Under the pieces are notes generated by a model that saw only the letters and a program-made list of their open reading frames with translations, searched no databases and was not told the origin of the DNA. A program made the position numbers and the translations under genes. Source: Pseudanabaena sp. Chao 1811 (GTDB lineage Bacteria; Cyanobacteriota; Cyanobacteriia; Pseudanabaenales; Pseudanabaenaceae). From it: a stretch of DNA of 64,000 bases. The stretch's first letter is position 1. Each line of letters begins with the position of its first letter. The stretch covers positions 3,458,501-3,522,500 of the forward strand of contig NZ_CP101416.1 of NCBI RefSeq assembly GCF_027942295.1, read 5' to 3'. Shown in pieces: positions 33,792 through 40,739 of the stretch.

Positions 33792-33915
33792 GGGGTGGAA
33801 TGGGACTCGAACCCACATCTCGCGACATAAAGGGGGGAATCGTTAAAAGCGATAACCTTAAAGTCTGCGTCCCTTGCGGGCAAAAGTGCGTTCTACCAGT
33901 TGAACTATCCACCCC
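33792..33915 (-). ncRNA. tRNA-like unit A (candidate Y RNA or insertion-bearing tRNA)
   Basis: Tail and head are tRNA-like: 8-bp acceptor GGGGTGGA/TCCACCCC (a G-1:C73 pair as in tRNA-His), D arm TAGTTCAACTGGTAGAAC, T arm GTGGG-TTCGAGT-CCCAT. The middle is about 50 nt too long. It contains CCC-GCAA-GGG (GNRA-loop hairpin), CGCAGAC, the shared AAGGTTATCGC and then ATCG-CTTTTAA-CGAT, which looks like a Lys anticodon arm. I cannot derive one canonical tRNA from it. Confidence 0.6.
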
Positions 33916-34074
33916 AAGATTTGGGGTAGAGCTAAAGAAGTAGAGATTTTGAGTAATGAAGTGCCACACTACGCGCAACACTCCATTAATTCTTTAGGAC
34001 TACCGATTTAGAATTTTGATTTTGTGCTTTGTTAAGGAAAGATGGCAACCCACAGGCAAAACATCTAGTTTAGG

Positions 34075-34150
34075 AAGGGATGGGAATTGAACCCAATCAC
34101 CTCATGGAGGTGATGCAACCAAAGCGATAACCCTAGCCAATTCGTCCCTT
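34075..34150 (-). ncRNA. tRNA-like unit B
   Basis: Ends AAGGGA/TCCCTT pair; a T-arm-like GGG-TTCAATT-CCC and a class-II-like hairpin ATCACCT-CCATG-AGGTGAT are present. Instead of a D arm it has GGGACGAATTGG and the shared TAGGGTTATCGC. At 76 nt it is the shortest unit. It is not a functional tRNA as read; it could be a compact tRNA-mimic RNA. Confidence 0.45.
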
Positions 34151-34156
34151 GAATTA

Positions 34157-34181
34157 ATGTGTTGTGCTTCGCACCACACAT
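34157..34181. repeat. Hairpin upstream of unit B
   Basis: ATGTGTTGTGC-TTC-GCACCACACAT with one mismatch and GC-NNN-GC apex, between units B and C. Confidence 0.6.
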
Positions 34182-34261
34182 TTTTATCTTGGGCAAAGAG
34201 ATGTTTCGATTGCGATTGCATAACTATCTCTCCAAAACATTACTCAAAATCAAACTCCCAA

Positions 34262-34386
34262 TTGACGGAGAGGGACTCGAACCCTCGACACTTGGCGTTT
34301 CAGGCGATAACCCTAAATCTGCGACCTTTGCAGGTAAGTGACGAAAAAGGATGTTTTCAATGCTCTACCCACTGAGCTATCCGTCA
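34262..34386 (-). tRNA. tRNA-Phe(GAA) interrupted by a 52-nt insertion (tRNA-like unit C)
   Basis: Removing 34306-34357 leaves a perfect tRNA: acceptor TGACGGA/TCCGTCA, D arm TAGCTCAGTGGGTAGAGC, anticodon stem TTG+GC paired to GCCAA, loop CTGAAAC (GAA), variable GTGTC, T arm GAGGG-TTCGAGT-CCCTC, discriminator A. The insertion splits the 5' strand of the anticodon stem. It contains ACCT-GCAA-AGGT, CGCAGA and ends AGGGTTATC, shared with units A, B and D. It is too short for a known group I or II intron. Either it is an unusual intron, or a Y-RNA-like domain grafted into a tRNA body. Confidence 0.7.
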
Positions 34387-34398
34387 ATGTTTATCGAA

Positions 34399-34427
34399 TT
34401 TGAATTTTGCCATAGGCAAAATTCAAA
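34399..34427. repeat. Hairpin upstream of unit C
   Basis: TTTGAATTTTGC-CATAG-GCAAAATTCAAA, between units C and D. Confidence 0.6.
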
Positions 34428-34442
34428 ATGAGAGTTTTGGTT

Positions 34443-34563
34443 TGGGGATAGATGCCACTTGCGAACAAGCAGCACCTATCTGGGGCAATAACCCTGAATG
34501 CTTCAGCCCAAATAGGCAAGTCATTGCATAAAGGAATTCAGCAGTTCGCGAGGCTGCATCTCC
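34443..34563 (-). ncRNA. Structured RNA-like unit D
   Basis: Shares ACTTGCC...GGGC, GAAGCATTCAGGGTTATTGC with units A and C. It then has a 9-bp stem with UUCG loop (TGCTGCTTG-TTCG-CAAGTGGCA) and GATGC/GCATC near its ends. It lacks a T loop, so it is not a tRNA. It is the most diverged member of the group and its boundaries are approximate. Confidence 0.35.
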
Positions 34564-34839
34564 TTTTCTAATTGCTTCACAAATACTGGAGTAGTACCTG
34601 TAATGGCAATTAGACTAGGCGTTCTACGCGCTTGAACTACGTTGCACTACATTTATACTACATGTACTACAAGAATGCAATAGCGATCGCAAAATATTTT
34701 TTTCGCCATCACATTTCTTTTTAACGTGAGTTCGATAAACTAAAAGCAAGCAGGAAGTAGATAAGCATTTGTGCATAATCTCCAAAGCAAGTTGAGTTCC
34801 ACAATAGGTATAGGCAACTAATCATAAAGGAGGCTAACA

Positions 34840-34968
34840 ATGTTCACAGTTACGAGACAAATCTGTTGGTGGTTTTGCCCACTCCTCTTATTGGATTGGG
34901 CGACCGATTTCGACAGCAACCATAAAGGTATTTTCTCTTCTCTATTGTTGCATTTGCGAAAAAAATAA
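34840..34968 (+). CDS. Possible 42-residue small protein
   Basis: ATG with AAAGGAGG 7 nt upstream, the best ribosome-binding site in this part of the window. The product opens MFTVTRQICWWFCPLLLLDW, hydrophobic and Trp/Cys-rich, and ends HLRKK. Its stop codon falls at the edge of a 28-bp direct repeat. No family is recognised. Confidence 0.4.
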   Translation: MFTVTRQICWWFCPLLLLDWATDFDSNHKGIFSSLLLHLRKK

Positions 34969-35036
34969 AGCTTATTGTTAGGTATAAGTGTCTTTTTTTA
35001 CTTAGTAGAAAAATAAAGCTTATTGTTAGGTATAAG
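34961..35036. repeat. 28-bp direct repeat, two copies
   Basis: AAAAATAAAGCTTATTGTTA followed by GGTATAAG occurs at 34961-34988 and 35009-35036, a 48-nt period with a T-rich spacer. Each copy includes a small AAGCTT palindrome. It is a possible regulator-binding site for the acetate-transport operon. Confidence 0.6.
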
Positions 35037-35339
35037 CGGCAATAGATTTAATAAAAAAGATACATATTTGTAAAAATTGTTAAGGTTAGCAAATATTGCA
35101 ACGACATTGTAGTTAGATAAGCGAATAACACAAAGGTTATTCAAAATTACCTTGATAACTATTTTCTAAAAATTGATATAACTAAGTTTAGACTTGTCTA
35201 AAACAGATTTAAACTTGCTAATTCTTATTTAGAATGACTTTAGATCTTCACATTTTTAGACCTTCACATTAGTTTCGACTTATGTGAAATCTTTATATAT
35301 AAAACCTACTTTTTATGAAATTTTTTTCAAAGAAAACCT
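34969..35339. promoter_or_regulatory. Upstream region of the DUF485-actP operon
   Basis: 371 nt, AT-rich, with the direct repeat above and a repeated element near the start gene: CTTCACATT at about 35250 and 35263, then an imperfect dyad TTCGACTTATGTGAA. No gene is seen. Regulatory function is inferred. Confidence 0.35.
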
Positions 35340-35723
35340 ATGAAAAATCGGGCAAAAACATTAGATGATGTTGCCGCCGATCGCTGGCGAATTTCTATTT
35401 GGCTAACAGCGATCATGATGGTAATTTACTTCGGTTTTATCCTTCTAATTGCTTATAACAAACCACTACTAGCGACACTGGTAACTTCTGGACTCTCCCT
35501 AGGGATTTTGTTAGGAGCATTAACAATTGTGGCGGTTTGGGTACTGACTTACATTTATGTCCATTGGGCAAATACAACCTACGATCTCCATGTGGCAGAG
35601 TTACAAGCATCGCTACGCAACAGTGCGAATGGCAATGGGGATGGATATCTTCCCAATGAACAAACATTTACGGAAGACACAGGAATTAATGGAAACGAGC
35701 ATGAAAGAGAAGGTGACGCATGA
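35340..35723 (+). CDS. DUF485 membrane protein (YjcH-like)
   Basis: A 127-residue inner-membrane protein with two transmembrane helices (ISIWLTAIMMVIYFGFILLIAY and LSLGILLGALTIVAVWVLTYIYV), the DUF485 family that almost always precedes actP. The C-terminal tail is polar. Its TGA overlaps the actP start (ATGA), so the two are translationally coupled and probably form one transporter. Confidence 0.9.
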   Translation: MKNRAKTLDDVAADRWRISIWLTAIMMVIYFGFILLIAYNKPLLATLVTSGLSLGILLGALTIVAVWVLTYIYVHWANTTYDLHVAELQASLRNSANGNGDGYLPNEQTFTEDTGINGNEHEREGDA

Positions 35724-37372
35724 ATGTAAACATTGAGCAAGTTAATCCACCTGCAATTTTATTAGCATTGGAGAATGTGCAATCGGCTTTATTGAATACC
35801 AATTTGGGACAATTCAATCCCCTCGCGATCGCCTTTTTTGTAGTGTTTGTGATTTTTTCCCTTGGTATTACCTACTGGGCAGCAGGCAAAACTAAAAACA
35901 CATCCCACTTCTATACCGCAGGTCAAAGTATTAGTGGCTTCCAAAATGGTCTTGCCCTTGCGGGTGACTTCATGAGTGCGGCTAGTTTTCTCGGTATAGC
36001 AGGACTAGTTGCCCTCAAGGGTTTTGATGGATTAATTTATTCCATCGGGTTTCTCGTCGGCTGGCCATTGGTGATGTTCTTAATCGCTGAGCCACTGCGT
36101 AATTTAGGGAAATACACCTTTGCGGATGTAGTCGCCTTTCGATTTCGGCAAACACCTGTACGCATTGCTTCTGCGATCGGTACATTAGCAGTTGTCTCCT
36201 TCTATCTCATTGCTCAAATGGTGGGAGCAGGCAATCTTGTCAAACTTCTGTTTGGAATTGACTATGAACTTGCCGTACTACTGGTTGGGTGTGTCATGCT
36301 TGCCTATGTAATTTTTGGTGGCATGATTGCGACTACATGGGTGCAAATCATCAAAGCAGTACTACTTTTAGGCGGTACGATTTTACTATCACTTTTAGTT
36401 TTATCCAAATTTGGATTTAATCCCCTCGAACTGTTCGCGGCTGCTTCTACTAAATATGGTGCAGGTGTACTTGCCCCTGGAAAACAAATTTCCGATCCTT
36501 TAGATGCTATTTCCTTGGGACTAGCCCTGATGCTTGGTACAGCGGGTTTACCTCATATTCTGATGCGCTTTTACACTGTTCCCGATGCGAAAGCAGCGCG
36601 TAGTTCTGTAATGTATGCGACGGTATTCATTGGTTTCTTCTATCTACTCACTTTCATTCTTGGCTTTGGCGCAATGGTATTAGTGGGGCAAGACCTCATC
36701 ACACAGATTGATAAAGGTGGGAATATGGCGGCTCCATTGTTAGCCGAAGCTTTGGGAGGCAATGCTTTTTTAGGATTCATTGCGGCGGTTTCCTTTGCAA
36801 CGATTTTGGCAGTTGTAGCAGGGTTGACCCTTTCTGGGGCGGCGACTCTCTCCCATGATCTATGGGTGAATGTTGTTCGTGATGGTAATTCCGATGAAAA
36901 TGAACAGTTAAAAGTTGCCAGAATTGCGACTATGGCTCTAGGTGTTGTCGCGATTATCTTAGGAATTATCTTTAAAGGTCAGAACGTTGCTTATATGGTG
37001 GGGCTTGCCTTTGCGATCGCGGCTAGTGCCAACTTCCCATCGCTATTGCTGTCAATGATCTGGCGCAAATTTACTACCAATGGTGCAGTGGCAAGTATTG
37101 TGGTAGGTACAGTATCAGCACTGGTACTCATCTATTTATCACCCACAATCCAAATCGATATTCTCAAGCAAACTACAGCATTCTTCCCACTCAAGAACCC
37201 CGGAATTGTGACTATTCCTTTATCCTTTGCAGTAGGAATTATCGTTTCTTTATTAGGTAGTGATCCTGCGGCAGATGCTAAGTTTGCGGAAGTCGAACAT
37301 CGGATTCATACAGGTATGGGTCGGCAAGAGGTGGTACCTGATAGATTAAGGCGGCGCGAAGCGCCGCCTTAA
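35720..37372 (+). CDS. actP: Cation/acetate symporter, SSS family
   Basis: Sodium-solute symporter with about 13 membrane segments. Signature segments: SHFYTAGQSISGFQNGLALAGDFMSAASFLG, GFLVGWPLVMFLIAEPLRNLGKYTFADVVAFR, GLPHILMRFYTVPDAKAARSS and VVAGLTLSGAATLSHDLW. Na+-driven uptake of acetate or other monocarboxylates is the family role. The C-terminal residues DRLRRREAPP and the stop are encoded by a hairpin, so the last ten residues may be a by-product of that element. Confidence 0.9.
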   Translation: MNVNIEQVNPPAILLALENVQSALLNTNLGQFNPLAIAFFVVFVIFSLGITYWAAGKTKNTSHFYTAGQSISGFQNGLALAGDFMSAASFLGIAGLVALKGFDGLIYSIGFLVGWPLVMFLIAEPLRNLGKYTFADVVAFRFRQTPVRIASAIGTLAVVSFYLIAQMVGAGNLVKLLFGIDYELAVLLVGCVMLAYVIFGGMIATTWVQIIKAVLLLGGTILLSLLVLSKFGFNPLELFAAASTKYGAGVLAPGKQISDPLDAISLGLALMLGTAGLPHILMRFYTVPDAKAARSSVMYATVFIGFFYLLTFILGFGAMVLVGQDLITQIDKGGNMAAPLLAEALGGNAFLGFIAAVSFATILAVVAGLTLSGAATLSHDLWVNVVRDGNSDENEQLKVARIATMALGVVAIILGIIFKGQNVAYMVGLAFAIAASANFPSLLLSMIWRKFTTNGAVASIVVGTVSALVLIYLSPTIQIDILKQTTAFFPLKNPGIVTIPLSFAVGIIVSLLGSDPAADAKFAEVEHRIHTGMGRQEVVPDRLRRREAPP

Positions 37373-37377
37373 TCTAT
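37341..37377 (+). terminator. 17-bp perfect hairpin spanning the actP stop codon
   Basis: ATAGATTAAGGCGGCGC-GAA followed by the exact complement. The whole left arm is coding for ActP and the TAA lies in the right arm. Confidence 0.8.
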
Positions 37378-37471
37378 TTTGCTTAGTTATCTCTTGCATT
37401 GCTATAGCTGCCGTCGAAGAGAATGGCAGCTATATTTTCTCAACAAGATCAAAATACAAATTAGGGTTGTC

Positions 37472-37505
37472 AAAAAAATGACCTCTCGATGGAGGTCATT
37501 TTTTT
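37472..37505. terminator. Hairpin terminator at the 3' end of rpaB
   Basis: AAAAAAATGACCTC-TCGATG-GAGGTCATTTTTTT, a 14-bp stem with A/T flanks. It overlaps the rpaB stop codon; convergent with actP. Confidence 0.85.
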
Positions 37506-38241
37506 ATGCTTGTTTTGCTTCCGAACCATCAATGATACGTTGGAATAGATACCCTGTACCTCTTGCCGTCAGGATGAGTTCAGGGTTACTAGGATCTTCT
37601 TCGAGTTTTGCTCTCAGACGGGAAATGTGAACATCGACAACGCGAGTATCCACATGACGCTCAGGCGTATATCCCCAAACCTCTTGCAAGATTTCTGCTC
37701 TTGAGAAAGCTTCACCCGATCGCCCGACTAAAAGCTCCAATAAACTAAATTCCATACCCGTTAAGCGAATCCGCTCATCGGACTTATAGACTTGACGCTT
37801 ATTAGTATCAATTCTGATCGTATTAATATGAATCACACCAGAACTGGGGATACCTGATGTGCCATTGCGATCAAAGCGGCGCAATACTGAACGAATCCGA
37901 GCTTCTAGCTCCTTAGGAGAAAATGGCTTAACGACGTAATCATCTGCACCTAATTCGAGCCCTGTGATACGGTCAGCAACATCGCCCAGTGCTGTCAACA
38001 TAATGATCGGAATATCAGATTCTTTGCGGAGCTCTTGACATACCCCGTAGCCGTCGAGCTTTGGCATCATTACATCAAGAACCACTAAATCAGGGTTTTC
38101 TTTATGAAAAACTTCGATCGCCTCTTCGCCATCTGCGGCAGTAACGACCTCGTAACCGATCATTGACAGACGAGTCTCCAGAATCCGACGAATACTTGCT
38201 TCGTCGTCTACAACTAGAATTTTTTCCTTATGGTTTTCCAA
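37504..38241 (-). CDS. rpaB: Response regulator RpaB (OmpR/PhoB class)
   Basis: Essential high-light and phycobilisome-energy-transfer regulator of cyanobacteria and some plastids (Ycf27). 245 residues: receiver (ILVVDDEASIRRILETRLSM, phospho-Asp in LVVLDVMMPKLDGYGVCQEL, MLTALGD, KPFSPKELEARI) and winged-helix DNA-binding domain (LTGMEFSLLELLVGRSGEAFSRAEIL, HVDTRVVDVHISRLRAKLE). The protein is close to known RpaB along its whole length. It acts with kinase NblS on HLR1 sites; the divergent neighbour is an hli gene, a classical RpaB target. Confidence 0.95.
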   Translation of the reverse strand: MENHKEKILVVDDEASIRRILETRLSMIGYEVVTAADGEEAIEVFHKENPDLVVLDVMMPKLDGYGVCQELRKESDIPIIMLTALGDVADRITGLELGADDYVVKPFSPKELEARIRSVLRRFDRNGTSGIPSSGVIHINTIRIDTNKRQVYKSDERIRLTGMEFSLLELLVGRSGEAFSRAEILQEVWGYTPERHVDTRVVDVHISRLRAKLEEDPSNPELILTARGTGYLFQRIIDGSEAKQA

Positions 38242-38513
38242 GCCAGTTTACACTCCACTATGTTGCTAGCTGCAATTCAGTAAAATTTTATGATTTTACA
38301 TATTTATTTAGCTAAGTTTACAAGAAATCGGTCGTTACAATCCGAAAACAAAACTTAAAGTTTCAGAATAAACTTAATCTGAATTTTTTAGATAGCGATC
38401 GCGAAAATAACATCAAAAAAGCCGCCAAAATCTAGGAAGGTTGGGAAACGTCGTCTCGACTCTATGGGTTAGAATTATATAAAGTTTTATGTGAAATAAG
38501 GATTTTTGCGATC
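38242..38513. promoter_or_regulatory. Divergent rpaB/hli promoter region
   Basis: 272 nt with TTACA pentamers on the plus strand at 38296, 38318 and 38335, resembling RpaB half-sites though not at canonical spacing. GATAGCGATCGCGA (HIP1-like) occurs at about 38392. Control of hli by RpaB is established in other cyanobacteria; here it is inferred. Confidence 0.4.
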
Positions 38514-38687
38514 ATGACTGAACCAACTCAAGTACCACAGGCAACCGATCCTAAAATGGGATTTAACACCTATGCAGAGCGCTTAAATGGTCGTGCTGCC
38601 ATGGTTGGTTTCATTCTTGCCGTAGTGATCGAGTTTGTCACTGGTAAAGGTTTATTGGCATGGCTCGGTCTCATTGACATTGGCTAA
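38514..38687 (+). CDS. hli: High-light-inducible protein (one-helix Hlip)
   Basis: A 57-residue thylakoid protein of the CAB/ELIP/HLIP family. After a short N-terminus comes FNTYAERLNGRAAMVGFILA, the chlorophyll-binding ExxxxRxAM motif at the start of its single transmembrane helix, then EFVTGKGLLAWLGL. It binds chlorophyll and carotenoid and protects photosystem assembly under excess light. The location, divergent from rpaB, fits light-stress control. Confidence 0.93.
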   Translation: MTEPTQVPQATDPKMGFNTYAERLNGRAAMVGFILAVVIEFVTGKGLLAWLGLIDIG

Positions 38688-38760
38688 CGCCCAAGGCTTC
38701 TTCGTTTTGCGAAGAAGCTGAATCTACGAAACTTGTTTAGTTACTTCCTATTACTTATCT

Positions 38761-39249
38761 ATGGCATCTGGCAAAATCGAGAACTCTTTCTACTGGATTG
38801 CGGCAATTTTGGGATTAGTTCTCGATCAAGCCTCTAAATATTTAGTTGTGCATTACCTTAAGGGTGCTCGCTCATTCCCCGTAATTGATGGTGTATTTCA
38901 TCTGACCTATGCTACCAATACAGGGGCAGCATTTAGCCTGTTTAGTGGTCAAATTGACTGGCTGAAATGGGTGTCAATGCTAGTGAGCTTGGGTTTGGTT
39001 GCCTTTGGCATATTTGCGAAAAATTTAAATCGATGGGAACAAGCGGGCTATGGTTTCATTTTGGCAGGAGCCGCAGGTAATGGGATTGATCGCTTTGTGG
39101 CGGGATATGTAGTGGACTTTATCGATATCAGGATTATTCGCTTTGCGATTTTCAATATTGCTGATGTTTCGATCAATGTTGGACTTGCCTGTTTAGCTAT
39201 CGCTGTTTTATTTGCCACAAAACCTTCACGCAAAGCCCCTAAACTTTAA
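38761..39249 (+). CDS. lspA: Lipoprotein signal peptidase (signal peptidase II)
   Basis: Membrane aspartyl protease that removes signal peptides from diacylglyceryl-modified prolipoproteins. 162 residues with four hydrophobic helices; VLDQASKYLVV, FHLTYATNTGAAFSLF, AGAAGNGIDRFVAGYVVDFIDI (catalytic Asp) and FNIADVSINVG (second catalytic Asp) are all present. It begins a run of plus-strand genes with the ParA-like gene 53 nt downstream. Confidence 0.95.
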   Translation: MASGKIENSFYWIAAILGLVLDQASKYLVVHYLKGARSFPVIDGVFHLTYATNTGAAFSLFSGQIDWLKWVSMLVSLGLVAFGIFAKNLNRWEQAGYGFILAGAAGNGIDRFVAGYVVDFIDIRIIRFAIFNIADVSINVGLACLAIAVLFATKPSRKAPKL

Positions 39250-39302
39250 ATAAGGGGATAGCGCTATTCCCTAACTCAAAAACTATTCAAAAAGTAACCA
39301 CT

Positions 39303-39956
39303 ATGGCAAATTCCCCAACCAATCCCCCCAAAATCGTGGTTGTTACCAATGGTAAAGGGGGTGTAGGCAAAACTACAACAGCGATCGCCTTAGCAGGAAT
39401 TTTGGCGCAGGAGGCAAAAGTGCTGGTTGTGGATGCCGATGTACAGGGGAGCTTGTCTTGGTGGGTAGGGCGCAGCGACAAAAATATGGGTTTTGATATT
39501 GCTAAAGAAATCGATCCCACCCATTTAAAAAAACTACCGAAACTTAGCAGTTACGATCTAGTATTGGTAGATACCCCACCTGCACTACATTCCCATGCGC
39601 TTTCTACGGTTGTGGCGATCGCTGACTATTTAGTTTTGCCGACACCTCCTGCACCAATGGATCTCACCGCTCTCGTTGAAACGGTCAAAAGTACTGTGCG
39701 ACCTGCCCAAGTCCCCCATCGAGTTTTACTCACCCGTGTTGATCCACGTTGTCTCAATGAAGCCCTCGAAGCGCAAAATACCCTACTGGAGGTCGGAGTA
39801 CCTGTGTTCCATGCCTTTGTAAGAGCTTACAAAGCCCATGAACGGGCAGCCCTCGAAGGGAAGTTAGTAACTGAATGGAAAGGAAAAAATGCGCGAGAAG
39901 CGGAGGCAGACTATCGACGGGTAGTTGATGAGCTACGGCGAGATATTCTGAAGTAA
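39303..39956 (+). CDS. mcdA: ParA-family ATPase, candidate carboxysome-positioning McdA
   Basis: A 217-residue deviant-Walker ATPase: VTNGKGGVGKTTTAIALAG (signature and catalytic Lys), VLVVDADVQGSLSWW, DLVLVDTPPALHSHA and VLPTPPAPMDL. ParA-type ATPases form DNA-bound gradients that space cargo. It is followed at 105 nt by a coiled-coil protein with a C-terminal Trp, the arrangement of McdAB, which positions carboxysomes. No centromere-like repeats or parB are present, arguing against plasmid partition. The ParA call is firm; McdA is an inference. Confidence 0.75.
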   Translation: MANSPTNPPKIVVVTNGKGGVGKTTTAIALAGILAQEAKVLVVDADVQGSLSWWVGRSDKNMGFDIAKEIDPTHLKKLPKLSSYDLVLVDTPPALHSHALSTVVAIADYLVLPTPPAPMDLTALVETVKSTVRPAQVPHRVLLTRVDPRCLNEALEAQNTLLEVGVPVFHAFVRAYKAHERAALEGKLVTEWKGKNAREAEADYRRVVDELRRDILK

Positions 39957-40061
39957 TAGAAAAATAAGCATTACTAGTTCTCAATAACTACATCTAAATA
40001 TCACTGCTAAACAGCTAAGTTCAAAATCAAATAAATTCAAAATCAAATCATTCTCAAAAAT

Positions 40062-40694
40062 ATGTCAACTAAAAAAAAGGTCGGAATTTCAGATTTATTG
40101 CGTGATGAAGCTCAAAAGGTAGCCGATCCCAATATCATTGAAGTCCAAGCTGAAGATGTAACTGATACAGTCAGTCAGCCACCTAGTCGCAACACCCTAA
40201 GTGCAGGAAAATCACAGAATAGCGATCATGGCTCACAGGCAAAAATCATCTCTCTAGAGTCAGCCCTAGCGCAGTCTCAAAAACGTGAAACGGAACTTTC
40301 TCAAACAATTGCTGATTTGCAAAAAGATTTGAAATTTAGCCAAACTAATGTAGAACTTTTGCAGAAGTCATTGGCAGCGATCGAGCAGCTAAAGAATGAA
40401 CTAGATCAACAACTTGTGGAAGTTAAGCGCGATAACTTACGCCTTGCTGAGGCAAATATTCAACTTTCAGAACAAGTCAAGACGATGGAAGCCGCCAAAG
40501 CCCCCGTTGTTGAAGAGCCTACCTCTTCGCAATTAGTTTCCCAAAATCCCCAAAATCAAAATAGAGCAACTCCTCGTAAGCAACCCGTCGAGCAGCCCTA
40601 CCCCCATCGAGATCGCAATCCTTATGCCCGTCCTACTGGTTCTAATGAGCAATTGCAACGGATCAATAATCGTAATATTGGATGGATGGACTAA
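40062..40694 (+). CDS. Coiled-coil protein, candidate McdB
   Basis: 210 residues: charged disordered N-terminus (MSTKKKVGISDLLRDEAQ), a central coiled coil rich in Gln/Glu/Leu (about 65-150, e.g. TELSQTIADLQKDLKFSQTN), a Gln/Pro/Asn-rich disordered stretch, and the end NRNIGWMD with Trp in the last three residues. McdB proteins share low complexity, a Gln-rich coiled coil and an invariant Trp close to the C-terminus. With a ParA ATPase just upstream this fits, but the sequence is poorly conserved and the call is inferential. Confidence 0.55.
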   Translation: MSTKKKVGISDLLRDEAQKVADPNIIEVQAEDVTDTVSQPPSRNTLSAGKSQNSDHGSQAKIISLESALAQSQKRETELSQTIADLQKDLKFSQTNVELLQKSLAAIEQLKNELDQQLVEVKRDNLRLAEANIQLSEQVKTMEAAKAPVVEEPTSSQLVSQNPQNQNRATPRKQPVEQPYPHRDRNPYARPTGSNEQLQRINNRNIGWMD

Positions 40695-40702
40695 AACTCA
40701 AT

Positions 40703-40739
40703 TAGATAACATGGGGTGTTTTGCACCGCATGTTATCTA
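40703..40739. terminator. Hairpin between convergent genes
   Basis: TAGATAACATG and complement with an inner GGTG/CACC stem and one mismatch; it overlaps the TpsB stop. Likely bidirectional terminator. Confidence 0.7.

Noticed and set aside
34306-34357. Group I intron in tRNA-Phe
   Set aside because: At 52 nt it cannot hold the P3-P8 core, and the site is in the stem, not the anticodon loop.
34157-34375. Open plus-strand frames across the tRNA-like units
   Set aside because: They are the complement of tRNA T loops and conserved RNA motifs; the protein reading has no sense.
34443-34563. Unit D as a tRNA-Leu with CAG anticodon
   Set aside because: A CAG triplet sits in the right place after the shared motif, but there is no T loop with TTCRA and the ends do not form a 7-bp acceptor.
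34895-34925. Resemblance of GGGCGACCGATTTCGACAGC to the start of a tmRNA
   Set aside because: No tRNA-Ala-like 3' part or tag frame follows, and the bases lie inside a short ORF with a strong ribosome-binding site.
40062-40694. ParB-like centromere-binding protein
   Set aside because: No helix-turn-helix or CTPase motif and no iterated DNA sites nearby; the features fit McdB better.
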